NCBI RefSeq assembly: GCF_002210105.1
Contig: NZ_AQQU01000004.1
Coordinates: 298,000 to 361,999, forward strand
From: Oceanicola sp. 22II-s10i
GTDB lineage: Bacteria > Pseudomonadota > Alphaproteobacteria > Rhodobacterales > Rhodobacteraceae
Reading direction: 5' to 3'
Length of the DNA stretch: 64,000 nucleotides
The notes under the pieces are model-generated. The model saw nothing but the letters and a program-made list of their open reading frames with translations, searched no databases and was not told where the DNA came from. This document shows, piece by piece, positions 34,517 to 43,587 of this stretch (position 1 is the stretch's first letter; each line of letters begins with the position of its first letter). The position numbers were made by a program, and so were the translations under genes.

Positions 34517-36121
34517 CTACAGCAGGATATCCTCGTCCGGGGTGATCCACAGAACGACATCCTCGAAATCGGAATCGCCGCCGCCGAACAGGTCCTCGAA
34601 CCCCAGCGTGATCGACACGCCATCGTCGTTGATCCCGGCGATCACGTGCTGCAGCCCGTCGGAATTCTGGGCCGCCGCGAGGCTGTGGAACACCTCGATC
34701 TCGGCGACTTCCTGGTCCGCCATCAGGCGCATGCCGTCGCCGTCGGCCAGGGTGGCGGGTCCGCCGCTGCGGTTAGTGAACCGAAATTCCGCCCCGTCGT
34801 TGTCCTGGACCCAGCCGGCGCCGTCCTGCAGGACGAAAAAGCCGACGCCGTTCCCGTCCTCCACCCCCGTAACCGTGGCCGAGGCGGGGCCGGACTTGGC
34901 GCTGTCGAAGAGGATCCGCACATCCACGATCCGGCCCTGGGGTGTCACCTCGTAGACGCCGACCGCGTTGTCGAATCCGGCAAAGCCGACATTGATCAGC
35001 TCCACCCTGAAGTCCGTTTCGCCGTCGCCGGTCAACATCGGCTGCACCGTGCGGGGATCGAATTGCGCTGGATCGACGGCCCGCCCCTCGGCCAGGGCGG
35101 GGGTGGCCGCCCCGAGGACGATGGTCGTGTCACCACCTTCATGGACAGTCAGGAACCTGTCGTCGCGGAAATCGCCCCTGATTTTCAGTAGTCCGTCCGC
35201 CGCGCCGTCGCCGTCGGTGTCCATTGCCAGCCGGGCCTGCTCCGGACCTATGGAGAGGTCCGTCGACGACAGCAGGGCGTCGCGCACCTCGATCCGGTCG
35301 AGACTCGAGAAATCGGTGATCGCATCGCCCGCCAGGTTGGCCGCCGTTCCGACGTAGCGGTCGGGCCCGCCGCCGCCTGTCATGACCTCGGCCGCATCGG
35401 TCGCCTGCAGCACATCGCGGCCCGGACCGCCGGTCAGGTCGCGGACAGCCGTCTCGGCATCGTGTCCGCCGACATCGGTTCCTCCGACATAGGGCAGGGC
35501 GGCGACCAGTTCCTGCGCAAGGCTGTCACTGAAATCATCCGAGTAGTGCAGCGGATCGGAGAACATTTGCGCAGTCCCCATGCCGTCGCGGGCTGCGATG
35601 GCGTCGGGATCGACGGTCAGGAAGCCCGGAGCCGTGCCCAGATCCTGCTGCGCCGCCATGATGGCCGCCCAGTTGACCCGCGAGTCCGCCTGCGGGGCCG
35701 CGGCGGAGAGGCGCGAGACGATGAACGGTGCCTCGTCAATGCCGGTGCCGGGGCCGATGGCGGTGCCGACTGCCTCACTCAGGCCGGACCACAGCGCCCG
35801 GACGCGCGCGGCATAGTCGTCCGGCACGCCCGCGCCATGCGTGTCGCCTTCGCCCTGCACCCAGATCATTCCGGCGATCTTGCCGTCGGGGGTGTCGCGC
35901 AACGCCGTGACCGCGGCCTCGGTCAGATCGTCGGGCAGTTCTGAGGGCGTGAACCAGTCGTCCTTGCCGTCGCGGGGGCGGGTCAGGGGCGCGCCCGACG
36001 CATGGACATCGACGAGGACATATTCTCCGCCCCCGTAGCGCGCGGCGAGGGCCGCGTCGATTTCGTCGGATACGCGACCGGCATTGCTCTGCCCGGCCAG
36101 CAGAATGATCGGAACAGGCAT
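34517..36121 (-). CDS. SGNH/SASA-domain hydrolase with DUF4114-like C-terminus, probably exported
   Basis: 534 residues. The N-terminus begins directly with the esterase block IILLAGQSNAGR (nucleophile Ser12), and SDPLHYSDDF supplies the Asp-x-x-His pair, so it is an acetyl-esterase-type domain as in sialate O-acetylesterases. After residue 215 a glycine/aspartate-rich region (TGGPGRDVLQATDAAEVMTG) resembles an RTX calcium repeat. The last part, with GFEDLFGGGDSDFEDVVL, matches DUF4114. No N-terminal signal peptide; RTX-like proteins of this kind usually leave through a type I system by a C-terminal signal. It may trim acetyl groups from an extracellular polysaccharide. Confidence 0.75.
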   Translation of the reverse strand: MPVPIILLAGQSNAGRVSDEIDAALAARYGGGEYVLVDVHASGAPLTRPRDGKDDWFTPSELPDDLTEAAVTALRDTPDGKIAGMIWVQGEGDTHGAGVPDDYAARVRALWSGLSEAVGTAIGPGTGIDEAPFIVSRLSAAAPQADSRVNWAAIMAAQQDLGTAPGFLTVDPDAIAARDGMGTAQMFSDPLHYSDDFSDSLAQELVAALPYVGGTDVGGHDAETAVRDLTGGPGRDVLQATDAAEVMTGGGGPDRYVGTAANLAGDAITDFSSLDRIEVRDALLSSTDLSIGPEQARLAMDTDGDGAADGLLKIRGDFRDDRFLTVHEGGDTTIVLGAATPALAEGRAVDPAQFDPRTVQPMLTGDGETDFRVELINVGFAGFDNAVGVYEVTPQGRIVDVRILFDSAKSGPASATVTGVEDGNGVGFFVLQDGAGWVQDNDGAEFRFTNRSGGPATLADGDGMRLMADQEVAEIEVFHSLAAAQNSDGLQHVIAGINDDGVSITLGFEDLFGGGDSDFEDVVLWITPDEDILL

Positions 36122-36219
36122 GACCGCACCTCCACCTGGCGTGGGGGCAGGATGGGTCAGAGGAGTTAAGACAGGCCTATTCCGGATCGCGGAATTGCTG
36201 CGGTTTCGACTCTAATTAT

Positions 36220-37032
36220 TCAGGCGGCGAGGTCGCGCAGGGCGGCGGACACGTCGCCCATCACCAGCGCGCCATAGGTCCCGCCGGTGTGCAGGAAATC
36301 GTCCTCGGGCTGGGGCTTGTTCAGGCTCAGCCGCATCGCGTCGCGGGCGTATTCGTTCCTTGTCAGGAAGTGCCGGGCGATCGTTGCGGGGGGCTGCGGC
36401 AGGACGCGCAGGTTGGCGATCCCGGCGAATGCACGGTCATGCGCCACGCGCAGCGCATCGGCCAGCGCCGGTCCGTCGCCGCCGCGCCGGACGCGCTGGA
36501 AGACCGGGTTGTTGCCCTTGCCGTCCAGCATCCGCTCTGCGGGGAAGGGCTGCGGGACGATCAAGACGGGCACGTCGCTGGACCGCCGCAGGGCCATCAC
36601 CATGCGGAAGGTGAATCGCGTCTTCAGCGCCTCGGTCAGCGCGGCCTGATAGGCGGGCACGGTGATGAGCGGCTGACGCAGCGGCGGGGCGAAGGGCTGC
36701 GCCGCCTTCTCCAGCGCCGCGGCGCCCGAAGGCCAGCCCGACACCGTGTGCTTGCGCACCAGCGCCACCGCGGAAAAGGCCGAGGCAGTCTCGCCCACGA
36801 AGGCCACGCCGTCGAAATCCGCGAGGTCCAGGTCGTGCGGGGTGCCGATCATGTCCAGCCGCTCGCGCAGGGCGGGGGTGGTGGCGTACAGCCGCGTGCC
36901 ATCCAGCGCGGCGTCCTCGATCCCGCCCGCCGGTGCGGCATAGCAGGTCATCGACAGGCCCGGTGTCGGGCTGTCCCGTTCCGCCAGCATCAGCATGGCG
37001 ACATGCGAGGCACCGATCACGCAGAGCTTCAT
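36220..37032 (-). CDS. Uncharacterised protein coupled to a GSCFA-domain protein
   Basis: 270 residues starting MKLCVIGASHVAMLMLAE, an opening strand with G-x-S-H that recalls SGNH hydrolases or a nucleotide-binding fold. A later segment has PQPFPAER and a histidine-containing DFLHTGGTYGALV end. I do not recognise a named family. Its ATG overlaps the stop of the GSCFA gene (ATGA), so both are translated together. A role in surface polysaccharide modification is a guess from the partner. Confidence 0.7.
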   Translation of the reverse strand: MKLCVIGASHVAMLMLAERDSPTPGLSMTCYAAPAGGIEDAALDGTRLYATTPALRERLDMIGTPHDLDLADFDGVAFVGETASAFSAVALVRKHTVSGWPSGAAALEKAAQPFAPPLRQPLITVPAYQAALTEALKTRFTFRMVMALRRSSDVPVLIVPQPFPAERMLDGKGNNPVFQRVRRGGDGPALADALRVAHDRAFAGIANLRVLPQPPATIARHFLTRNEYARDAMRLSLNKPQPEDDFLHTGGTYGALVMGDVSAALRDLAA

Positions 37033-38081
37033 GGCCGGGCAAAGGCGTCCAGCATCGCCTCCTCGCAGATCACGTCGTCGCGCGCCTCGGCCTCGGGGTC
37101 GGCGGGGGCGACAAGCGCCGCGGGGCGCGACACGGGGCCGAGTGCGGGATGCGCGCCGAAGAAGCACGACATCACGGTGTCCACCGCCTCGCGCCGGACG
37201 GAGCGGAGGTTGTCCTCGTACATGCGCGCGCCGAAAGGGATGCCGGTGATGATCTCGTAGGACGAGAAATAGTCGGTCGCGGCGTCGTCCAGAACCATCT
37301 CCTCGGCCACGGCGCGCAGGACGGACTTGGAATAGGTCGTGGCGCGCAGCACGTGGTGGCCGCTCGCCGTCGCGGTCAGCGGGACGGGCGACACGGTCAG
37401 CAGCACGCGCATGTCGGGGGCAAGGTCACGCATCAGGGCGCGGGCGGCTGCCATGTCCTCCAGCGTGTCGGCGAAGCCGAGGTTGACGAAACGGTGCCGG
37501 GCCGCGTCGAATTCCCCAGCGATGACGCCGGGGGCGGTCGGGTAGACACGTCCCGTCCCGGCATCCTCCCACGCCTCGGTCAGGCCGAGCGTGAAGACGA
37601 AGACATCCGTCTGGCCAAAGATCGACCGCACCCGGCGCAGGTGATCCAGCCGGTGCGCGCGCAGCTCGGCCACGGAGCCGTAGCCCTCCGGTTCCGTGTT
37701 CGGGCGCAGGGCGTCATAGACGCGGTCGCCCTTCGTCCAGATCGCGCTGTCGTCGACGGTTTCGGAGACGCAGTCCTCCAGCAGCTGCCGCAGCTGGCGG
37801 GCGGTGTAGACATTGCCGTATCGGGCCGAGAACAGGCCGTAGCCGAACCTCTGCGCCGCCTCGGCGGGCATGGTGGCGGGCGCGGGCTCCACGTCCACCA
37901 GCTCCAGCGTCGAGGCGCGGACGTAGCGGCCGATGTTCTGGGCGAAACAGCTGCCCGCCGTCGCGATCCGCATGCCGGGCTCCAGCGCGAATTTCGGCTG
38001 GTAGAGGCCGGGCAGCAGGAAATCCCCGCTGTCCCGGCAGAGCCGCCAGAACGCGTGATCGGGAAGGTCGGAATAGGGCAT
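37029..38081 (-). CDS. GSCFA-domain protein
   Basis: 350 residues. The signature G43-S44-C45-F46-A47 followed by QNIG names the GSCFA family, which belongs to the SGNH-like group and is of unknown function. A later TVSPVPLTAT strand and SSYEI segment fit the same fold. The ATG at 38081 has AAAGG upstream; longer frames are rejected because they add a low-complexity Arg/Pro tail. Found with the unknown protein at 36220. Confidence 0.85.
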   Translation of the reverse strand: MPYSDLPDHAFWRLCRDSGDFLLPGLYQPKFALEPGMRIATAGSCFAQNIGRYVRASTLELVDVEPAPATMPAEAAQRFGYGLFSARYGNVYTARQLRQLLEDCVSETVDDSAIWTKGDRVYDALRPNTEPEGYGSVAELRAHRLDHLRRVRSIFGQTDVFVFTLGLTEAWEDAGTGRVYPTAPGVIAGEFDAARHRFVNLGFADTLEDMAAARALMRDLAPDMRVLLTVSPVPLTATASGHHVLRATTYSKSVLRAVAEEMVLDDAATDYFSSYEIITGIPFGARMYEDNLRSVRREAVDTVMSCFFGAHPALGPVSRPAALVAPADPEAEARDDVICEEAMLDAFARP

Positions 38082-38366
38082 CGTGCGCCTTTCGTCGTGC
38101 AGTCGTGCCAGAGGGTAGTTCCCCAAAAACGGCGCGACAAAGGCGGCAGTCGGGCAGGGGACCGGTTTCACCGGCGAGTGTGACGGACACGGCACGCGGG
38201 TCGGGCCGCTGCCCGGCGGCACCCCCGGACCGCGCCCGAAAACGCGCCGGCGACACGCGCGGTCGGAAACGGATCGTGGAACGTCCATTGTATGCTTGCG
38301 GCGGGTCCGGGGTTCAGGCCAGAACCCTGCGAAACGAAACGGGTCCGGCCAACAGAGGAAGCCCAC

Positions 38367-39251
38367 ATGGAAAATTTCGTCCTGACCGTCCAGTGTCCGT
38401 CACGGCGCGGCATCGTCGCCGCCGTCTCCGGCTTTCTGGCGGAGCACGGCTGCAACATCACCGACGCCGCGCAGTTCGACGACACGCAGACCGGCCGCTT
38501 CTTCACCCGCATCAGCGCCCGGTCGGAAACCGGCACCACGCTCGACGCGCTGCGCGAGGGCTTCGTGTCCGTGGCCGAGCCCTTCGAGATGGACTGGAGC
38601 ATCCGTGACACGGCGGGCCGGGTGAAAGTCCTGCTGATGGTGTCGAACTTCGGCCATTGCCTGAACGACCTGCTCTACCGCTGGCGCATCGGGGCGCTGC
38701 CGATCGACATCGTGGGCGTCATCTCCAACCACCTGACCTACCAGAAGGTCGTCGTGAACCACGACCTGCCGTTCCACCACATCAAGGTCACCGCCGACAC
38801 CAAGGCCGCAGCCGAGGCGCGGCTGATCGAGGTGGTCGAGGACAGCGGCGCGGAACTGGTCGTGCTGGCCCGCTACATGCAGGTGTTGTCCGACGATCTG
38901 TGCCGCAAGATGTCGGGGCGGATCATCAACATCCACCACTCCTTCCTGCCGTCGTTCAAGGGCGCGAACCCTTACAAGCAGGCCTACCAGCGCGGGGTCA
39001 AGCTGATCGGGGCGACCGCCCACTACGTGACCGCCGATCTGGACGAAGGCCCGATCATCGAGCAGGACACCGTGCGCGTCACCCATGCGCAGAGCCCGTC
39101 CGACTACGTCTCGCTGGGCCGCGACGTCGAGGCGTCCGTGCTGGCCCGCGCGGTCCATGCGCATGTGCAGCACCGGGTGTTCATCAACGACGACAAGACG
39201 GTGGTTTTCCCGGCAAGTCCGGGATCCTACGCCTCCGAACGGATGGGCTGA
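38367..39251 (+). CDS. purU: Formyltetrahydrofolate deformylase
   Basis: Hydrolyses 10-formyl-THF to formate and THF, balancing the one-carbon pool. 294 residues: an N-terminal ACT domain (about 1-80) and a formyltransferase-like catalytic domain with NIHHSFLPSF (catalytic Asn and His) and the Asp in TADLDEGPII. ATG 38367 follows AGAGG. It stands alone, divergent from the GSCFA gene. Confidence 0.95.
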   Translation: MENFVLTVQCPSRRGIVAAVSGFLAEHGCNITDAAQFDDTQTGRFFTRISARSETGTTLDALREGFVSVAEPFEMDWSIRDTAGRVKVLLMVSNFGHCLNDLLYRWRIGALPIDIVGVISNHLTYQKVVVNHDLPFHHIKVTADTKAAAEARLIEVVEDSGAELVVLARYMQVLSDDLCRKMSGRIINIHHSFLPSFKGANPYKQAYQRGVKLIGATAHYVTADLDEGPIIEQDTVRVTHAQSPSDYVSLGRDVEASVLARAVHAHVQHRVFINDDKTVVFPASPGSYASERMG

Positions 39252-39261
39252 ACACGGCAGT

Positions 39262-39278
39262 GCGGGGGGCAACCCCGC
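39262..39278. terminator. Short GC hairpin between converging purU and glyoxalase genes
   Basis: GCGGGG (39262-39267) pairs with CCCCGC (39273-39278). It overlaps the end of the glyoxalase-fold gene. The sequence GGGGGGCAACCCCGCCCTA resembles the palindromes between fusA and tuf (63872-63923), so it is probably a member of the same small repeat family acting as a terminator. Confidence 0.45.
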
Positions 39279-39279
39279 C

Positions 39280-39711
39280 CTAAGCTGGCTCTGATGCGGG
39301 GCGCCGGCCGAGATCCTGGAAGAACCGCAGCAGGTAGCCGTCGGGATCGGCGACGACGAACTGTCGCGACCCGGCCTCTGCGGCGTCGATGCGATACCAT
39401 TTGTCCTCGACCGGCAGGAACAGCGGATGACCGGCTTCGTCCAGCGCCGCGACCAACGGCGCGATCTCCGGCACCTCGATTTGCACATTGAGCCCCCGCC
39501 CGAACGGATATCCGTCCGGCAGGTGCCCCCCGTCGAAGTCCCGGCCCAGCCCGATCTGGTCGATCATGATCTCCGCCGCGCCGAGGCGGAGGTAGCAGAA
39601 GCCCTCCTCATCGCGCGCATAGACGCAGTCGAACCCGAGGACGTCGCAGTAGAATGCCCGTGACGCCCGCCAGTCCGAGACGGCGAACTCCGGGACCAGG
39701 GCGTTGGCCAT
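39280..39711 (-). CDS. Glyoxalase/bleomycin resistance-type protein (VOC fold)
   Basis: 143 residues with two beta-alpha-beta-beta-beta modules; the opening VPEFAVSDWRASRAFYCDVLGF and the closing FVVADPDGYLLRFFQDLG are like bleomycin-binding proteins. No complete metal triad as in glyoxalase I is clear, so drug binding or another VOC role is more likely. It starts 20 bases after the lytic transglycosylase gene. Confidence 0.85.
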   Translation of the reverse strand: MANALVPEFAVSDWRASRAFYCDVLGFDCVYARDEEGFCYLRLGAAEIMIDQIGLGRDFDGGHLPDGYPFGRGLNVQIEVPEIAPLVAALDEAGHPLFLPVEDKWYRIDAAEAGSRQFVVADPDGYLLRFFQDLGRRPASEPA

Positions 39712-39731
39712 CCTCGCCTCCCGCGCGGGCC

Positions 39732-40970
39732 CTAGCCCAGCCTTTGCAGCAGCGCCTGCGACGGCTCGCCCGTCTCGGCCATGCCGTTCGCGCGCTGGAA
39801 AGCGCGGATCGCGGCTTCGGTCTTTTTCCCGAACACCCCGTCCGGCGTGCCTGCATCGTAGCCGCTGGCGGTCAGCCGTGACTGGATGCGCTTGCGGTCG
39901 TCGATGGTCAGGCCGTAGGCGTCCGGTCCGAAGTTCCCGCGCAGTGGCCCGGCCCCGGCGATACGGTCCGACAGGTGCCCCAGCCCGATCGCGTATTTCT
40001 CGGCGTTGTTGTAGCGCAGGATGACGCGGAAGTTGGGCAGCGCAAGGAACGCGGGTCCGTTCGATTGCGGCCTCAGCAGCCGCGCCGAGGTGCCGCCCGA
40101 CAGCCGTCCTCCATCCGCGCGCCGCACGCCCGCCGCTGCCCAGCCGTCCAGCGACCGTGCACCGCCGCCGACACCGGCGGGCACGGACACCTCGTAGCCC
40201 CAGGGCTCGCCCCGCCGCCAGCCGGACTTGCCGAGGTAGTTCGCCGCCGAGGCCAGCCCGTCGGTCGGATCGTCCGACCAGATGTCACGCCGTCCGTCGC
40301 CGCGGAAATCGACGCCGTAGGCCTCGAAGGTCGTGGGGATGAACTGCGTGTGGCCCATGGCGCCCGCCCAGCTTCCGGTCATCCGCGACGGGCTGATGTC
40401 GCCCCGCTGGAGGATCTTGAGCGCCGCGATCAGCTGGCCTTCGAAGAACGCGCCGCGCCGCCCGTCGTAGGCCAGCGTCGACAGGGCCGAGATCACCGGG
40501 ATGTCGCCGCGCCGGGTGCCGTAGCTGCTTTCCATGCCCCAGACCGCCGTCACGACATTGGCCGGAACGCCGTAGCGGGACTCGATCGCCGACAGCAGGG
40601 CGCGGTTGCGCGACAGGGCCGCGCGGCCGTCCTGCACCTTGCCCTCGTTCGCGGTGATGGCGAGGTAATCCTCCAGCGTGCGGCTGGTCTCGGCCTGGTT
40701 GCGGTCGCGCTCGACCACGCCGGGCAGGTAGCCCGCATCGGCGAAGGCCGCCGACAGCGTGGATTGCGAGATGCCGCGCCCCGCCGCGCGGCCCTTGAAC
40801 GAGGCCACCCACGAGTCGTAGGCCGGGTTCGGGGCGGGCCGCAGGGTCGGGTCCATGGCGGTCGTCGCCGGGCTGCCTCCGCCGGAGCGGAGGCCGCCAC
40901 CGCCGCCGCACCCGGCCACCAGCGCCGCCGCGCCCGTCATCGTGATCCATCGCCGTCTGGTGATCTGCAT
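39732..40970 (-). CDS. Lytic murein transglycosylase (MltB-like lipoprotein) with peptidoglycan-binding domain
   Basis: 412 residues. Lipobox LVAGC gives a lipidated Cys21. The catalytic Glu147 lies in VWGMESSYG, followed by AGAMGHTQFIPTTF, the MltB/SLT signature. A C-terminal domain (about 350-412, with FGKKTEAAIRAFQRANG) is a PGB1 peptidoglycan-binding module. It cleaves the glycan strand to 1,6-anhydro ends in the periplasm. The ATG follows GGGAG. Confidence 0.93.
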   Translation of the reverse strand: MQITRRRWITMTGAAALVAGCGGGGGLRSGGGSPATTAMDPTLRPAPNPAYDSWVASFKGRAAGRGISQSTLSAAFADAGYLPGVVERDRNQAETSRTLEDYLAITANEGKVQDGRAALSRNRALLSAIESRYGVPANVVTAVWGMESSYGTRRGDIPVISALSTLAYDGRRGAFFEGQLIAALKILQRGDISPSRMTGSWAGAMGHTQFIPTTFEAYGVDFRGDGRRDIWSDDPTDGLASAANYLGKSGWRRGEPWGYEVSVPAGVGGGARSLDGWAAAGVRRADGGRLSGGTSARLLRPQSNGPAFLALPNFRVILRYNNAEKYAIGLGHLSDRIAGAGPLRGNFGPDAYGLTIDDRKRIQSRLTASGYDAGTPDGVFGKKTEAAIRAFQRANGMAETGEPSQALLQRLG

Positions 40971-41148
40971 GCCCGTTCTCCCTGCCTGTTGCGCCATCCT
41001 TGGCCGGACGGCCCGGCAATTCAAGCGCTGCCCGCCTCGCAGTTTCGTGATCGGCATACCGGCGCGCGTTCAGGTGCGTGTCCCGGCGGGTGGCATGGCC
41101 GTGACGCCGCGACGCGGGGCGAAAAGGCGGGCGAGCGGCGCTGGCGGC

Positions 41149-41177
41149 TTGAAATCGCCGCCCGCTCCGCGTATCTG
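41149..41177 (+). promoter_or_regulatory. Candidate promoter of secE-nusG
   Basis: TTGAAA (41149-41154), 17-base spacer, TATCTG (41172-41177). It lies about 90 bases upstream of secE. No tRNA-Trp gene, the usual neighbour in Alphaproteobacteria, is in this gap; short CCGACGTGA direct repeats occur just before secE. Confidence 0.5.
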
Positions 41178-41267
41178 CGACCGAACTCCGCGTCCAATGG
41201 CGTGTCGGTGCCAAGACCGACGTGACCCCGACGCGACACCGACGTGATACCGACAGCGGATTTAGCC

Positions 41268-41459
41268 ATGGCCAACCCGATCCAGTTCATCAACCAGACC
41301 CGCGCCGAGATCGCAAAGGTCGTCTGGCCGACCCGTCGCGAGGTGCTGCTGACCACGGTGATGGTCTTCATCATGGCGACGCTCACCGCGGTGTTCTTCG
41401 CGCTGGTCGACATCCTGATCCGCACCGGACTTCAGGGCCTGCTCTCGCTCTTCTCCTAG
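41268..41459 (+). CDS. secE: Preprotein translocase subunit SecE
   Basis: 63 residues with a single membrane helix (about 27-55) and the conserved cytoplasmic segment EIAKVVWPTRREV. Short single-helix SecE is normal for this group. It clamps SecY in the inner membrane. The upstream sequence has no clear Shine-Dalgarno, yet the family start MANPIQFINQ fits the ATG. It precedes nusG by 169 bases. Confidence 0.97.
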   Translation: MANPIQFINQTRAEIAKVVWPTRREVLLTTVMVFIMATLTAVFFALVDILIRTGLQGLLSLFS

Positions 41460-41628
41460 GGCTTGAAATCCTGAGGGTCAGGCGGTAAACGCGCCCCTAC
41501 TTCCCTTTGAAATGGCGTGCGGCGAGTCGAGTTGCACGCCGATTTTTATTGGGGGTGGTGCAGGCAAGCGTCTGTATTTGAAACGGAATTCCCGGCCCTT
41601 GTGGCTGGCGGAAGGGAACGGCTGAGAG

Positions 41629-42162
41629 ATGGCGAAACGGTGGTATTCGGTGAGCGTTCTGTCGAACTTCGAAAAGAAGGTCGCCGAGCAGATCCGTCAA
41701 TCGGCCGTCGAGAAGGGGCTTGAGGACCAGATCGACGAGGTTCTCGTTCCGACCGAGGAAGTCATCGAGATCCGTCGCGGCAAGAAGGTGTCCACCGAAC
41801 GCCGCTTCATGCCGGGCTACGTGCTGGTCCACATGGAGATGTCCGACGAGGGCTATCACCTGATCAACACGATCAACCGCGTCACCGGTTTCCTGGGGCC
41901 CCAGGGTCGTCCGATGCCGATGCGGGATGCCGAGGTGAACCAGATCCTCAACCGTGTTCAGGAAGGCGAGGAAACCCCGCGCACCCTGATCCACTTCGAG
42001 GTTGGCGAGAAGGTCAAGGTCAACGACGGCCCGTTCGAGGACTTCGACGGGATGGTCGAGGAAGTGGACGAGGACAACCAGCGCCTGAAGGTGATGGTCT
42101 CGATCTTCGGCCGCGAGACCCCGGTCGAACTGGAATTCACCCAGGTCTCCAAGCAGGGCTGA
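41629..42162 (+). CDS. nusG: Transcription termination/antitermination protein NusG
   Basis: 177 residues: NGN domain ([20 protein letters not shown]) binding RNA polymerase, and a C-terminal KOW domain ([19 protein letters not shown]). Joins transcription to ribosomes and Rho. The secE-nusG order is standard; rplK, its usual next gene, is 1.4 kb away because two minus-strand genes intervene. Confidence 0.98.
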   Translation: MAKRWYSVSVLSNFEKKVAEQIRQSAVEKGLEDQIDEVLVPTEEVIEIRRGKKVSTERRFMPGYVLVHMEMSDEGYHLINTINRVTGFLGPQGRPMPMRDAEVNQILNRVQEGEETPRTLIHFEVGEKVKVNDGPFEDFDGMVEEVDEDNQRLKVMVSIFGRETPVELEFTQVSKQG

Positions 42163-42175
42163 GGCCCGTCGCGGC

Positions 42176-42784
42176 CTAGCTGCGCGTGCCCGCCGTCCGC
42201 CTGCGCTTCAGCGGGCGGAGCAGGCGCAGGTCGACCAGCGCCGCGACCGTCGCGGCGAGCGCCGCGAGGCAGAGCACCCATTTCGACACCGGCTCCATCG
42301 CGCCCTCGATCTGCAGGGCGTGGATCACCGTCGCGAGAACCACCACCAGTGCCAGCAGGTTATGCGCCGCGCGCCACAGCGCGGGACGGATGCGGCGTCT
42401 GAGGGCGACGAGCAGGGCGGTCAGCAGAACGCCCCACATCGCCGTGACGCCGTAGACCGAGAAGGGCGTCGGCGACACCAGCAGCAGCGCATCCAGCGTG
42501 TCCGGCGGACTGGTGACGTAGAGCCCGCCGACATGCACCAGCACCAGCACGACGACTATCGCACCCGTCCGGCGGTGCCACCGCCGCGCGGTGGCGAGCG
42601 CGGGGCCGGGCAGATATCCTGCCGCCAGCAGCGGCTGGAGCAGCAGCAATGCGAGGCTGAGTATCCCGGCGAACCCGCCCGCGATGTAGGCCGCGCCGCG
42701 CCACTGCAGCAGCGGGCTGACCGCCGCGAGGGCGACCGGAACGATGATCAGGGCAACGACGGCGGCCCAGACAAGCGGACGCAT
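42176..42784 (-). CDS. Ferric reductase-like (cytochrome b-type) membrane protein
   Basis: 202 residues with about six hydrophobic helices. Histidines in RWHRRTG, LVHVGGL, AAHNLLAL and VIHALQ lie in pairs on neighbouring helices, the pattern of bis-haem electron carriers of the ferric reductase-like family. No flavin or NAD domain. It starts six bases after the Tat-exported protein gene, so it may pass electrons across the membrane for it. Confidence 0.75.
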   Translation of the reverse strand: MRPLVWAAVVALIIVPVALAAVSPLLQWRGAAYIAGGFAGILSLALLLLQPLLAAGYLPGPALATARRWHRRTGAIVVVLVLVHVGGLYVTSPPDTLDALLLVSPTPFSVYGVTAMWGVLLTALLVALRRRIRPALWRAAHNLLALVVVLATVIHALQIEGAMEPVSKWVLCLAALAATVAALVDLRLLRPLKRRRTAGTRS

Positions 42785-42790
42785 GGCGCG

Positions 42791-43282
42791 TCAGGCGGGG
42801 GCGAGGACGAAGTCCGCGCTGACCGAGGTGTCCGAGGCGCTCGGCATCACCGGGCGCAGGAACACCGTCTGGAACTGTCCGTCATCATAAGCGAGATGCG
42901 CGTGCGGCTGGCCGAAATTCGGGACGATCTGTTCGGTCTCCAGCCGGAAGGTGCCGTCCGCGGCGGACAGGACACTGCCGTGGTTCCGCGGCTCGCGCTC
43001 GCCGCCGAGCGTGGTGGCGGCCCAGATCTGGATCCGCACGCCTTCCAGCGGCGCGCCGTCGCCCGCGCGGCGGACGGTGCCGGTGACCCAGAACCCCGAC
43101 CCGAGACGCTCGACCAGCGGCGCGCCGGGGCGGTAGTTGTTGGCGCCGCCGCGCATCGTCTGGGTCGGCGGGAAGCTGGCGGCGCGCAGGGGCGACACCA
43201 GCCCGGCGGGGGCGGCGAGGGCGAGGGCCGCGAGGCCCGCGCCGGAAAGGATGGACCTGCGGTTGTAAAACGGCGATTTCAT
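42791..43282 (-). CDS. Tat-exported intradiol dioxygenase-like protein (incomplete metal site)
   Basis: 163 residues. The N-terminus has a twin-arginine motif N7-R8-R9-S10-I11-L12 and a hydrophobic region ending near ...PLRAAS. The rest is a short transthyretin-like fold with GVRIQIWAA and PHAHLAYD, as in the catalytic domain of intradiol ring-cleaving dioxygenases. The histidines remain (H127, H129), but the second tyrosine ligand is Phe112 (GTFRL) and the first is not evident. Enzyme activity on catechols is therefore doubtful. Paired with the haem-like membrane protein. Confidence 0.7.
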   Translation of the reverse strand: MKSPFYNRRSILSGAGLAALALAAPAGLVSPLRAASFPPTQTMRGGANNYRPGAPLVERLGSGFWVTGTVRRAGDGAPLEGVRIQIWAATTLGGEREPRNHGSVLSAADGTFRLETEQIVPNFGQPHAHLAYDDGQFQTVFLRPVMPSASDTSVSADFVLAPA

Positions 43283-43432
43283 GCGGCAGTCTCCGTTTGC
43301 TGGCGTCGGTCGTGCGGGTATGGACGGCCCGCACCGGTCTTGGGACAGAGCTTAGGTCAGTCACACTCCGCCGCGAAACACCGGATCGACACGATCACGT
43401 GACCGCGCCGCCGGGTTCAGCCCGCTGAGGGC

Positions 43433-43461
43433 TTGCCAACCGCCCCCGCGCCATGTATTGC
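43433..43461 (+). promoter_or_regulatory. Candidate promoter of rplK-rplA
   Basis: TTGCCA (43433-43438), 17-base spacer, TATTGC (43456-43461), about 120 bases ahead of rplK. The gap 43283-43587 shows no gene. Confidence 0.5.
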
Positions 43462-43587
43462 GCGCGCCTGTCGTCCCCCGGACGGCACCCAACGTGGGAG
43501 GCGCGCGCATCGCGGTGTGCAGACCGGACCACGCCACATGAAATCCCCGGCGTCGCGTCGCGGGGGAGATGGAAAAGGAGAAGGCCA

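Noticed and set aside
41058..41267. tRNA-Trp gene before secE
   Set aside because: Expected from gene order in Alphaproteobacteria, but no cloverleaf or tRNA-like 3' end is present in the gap.
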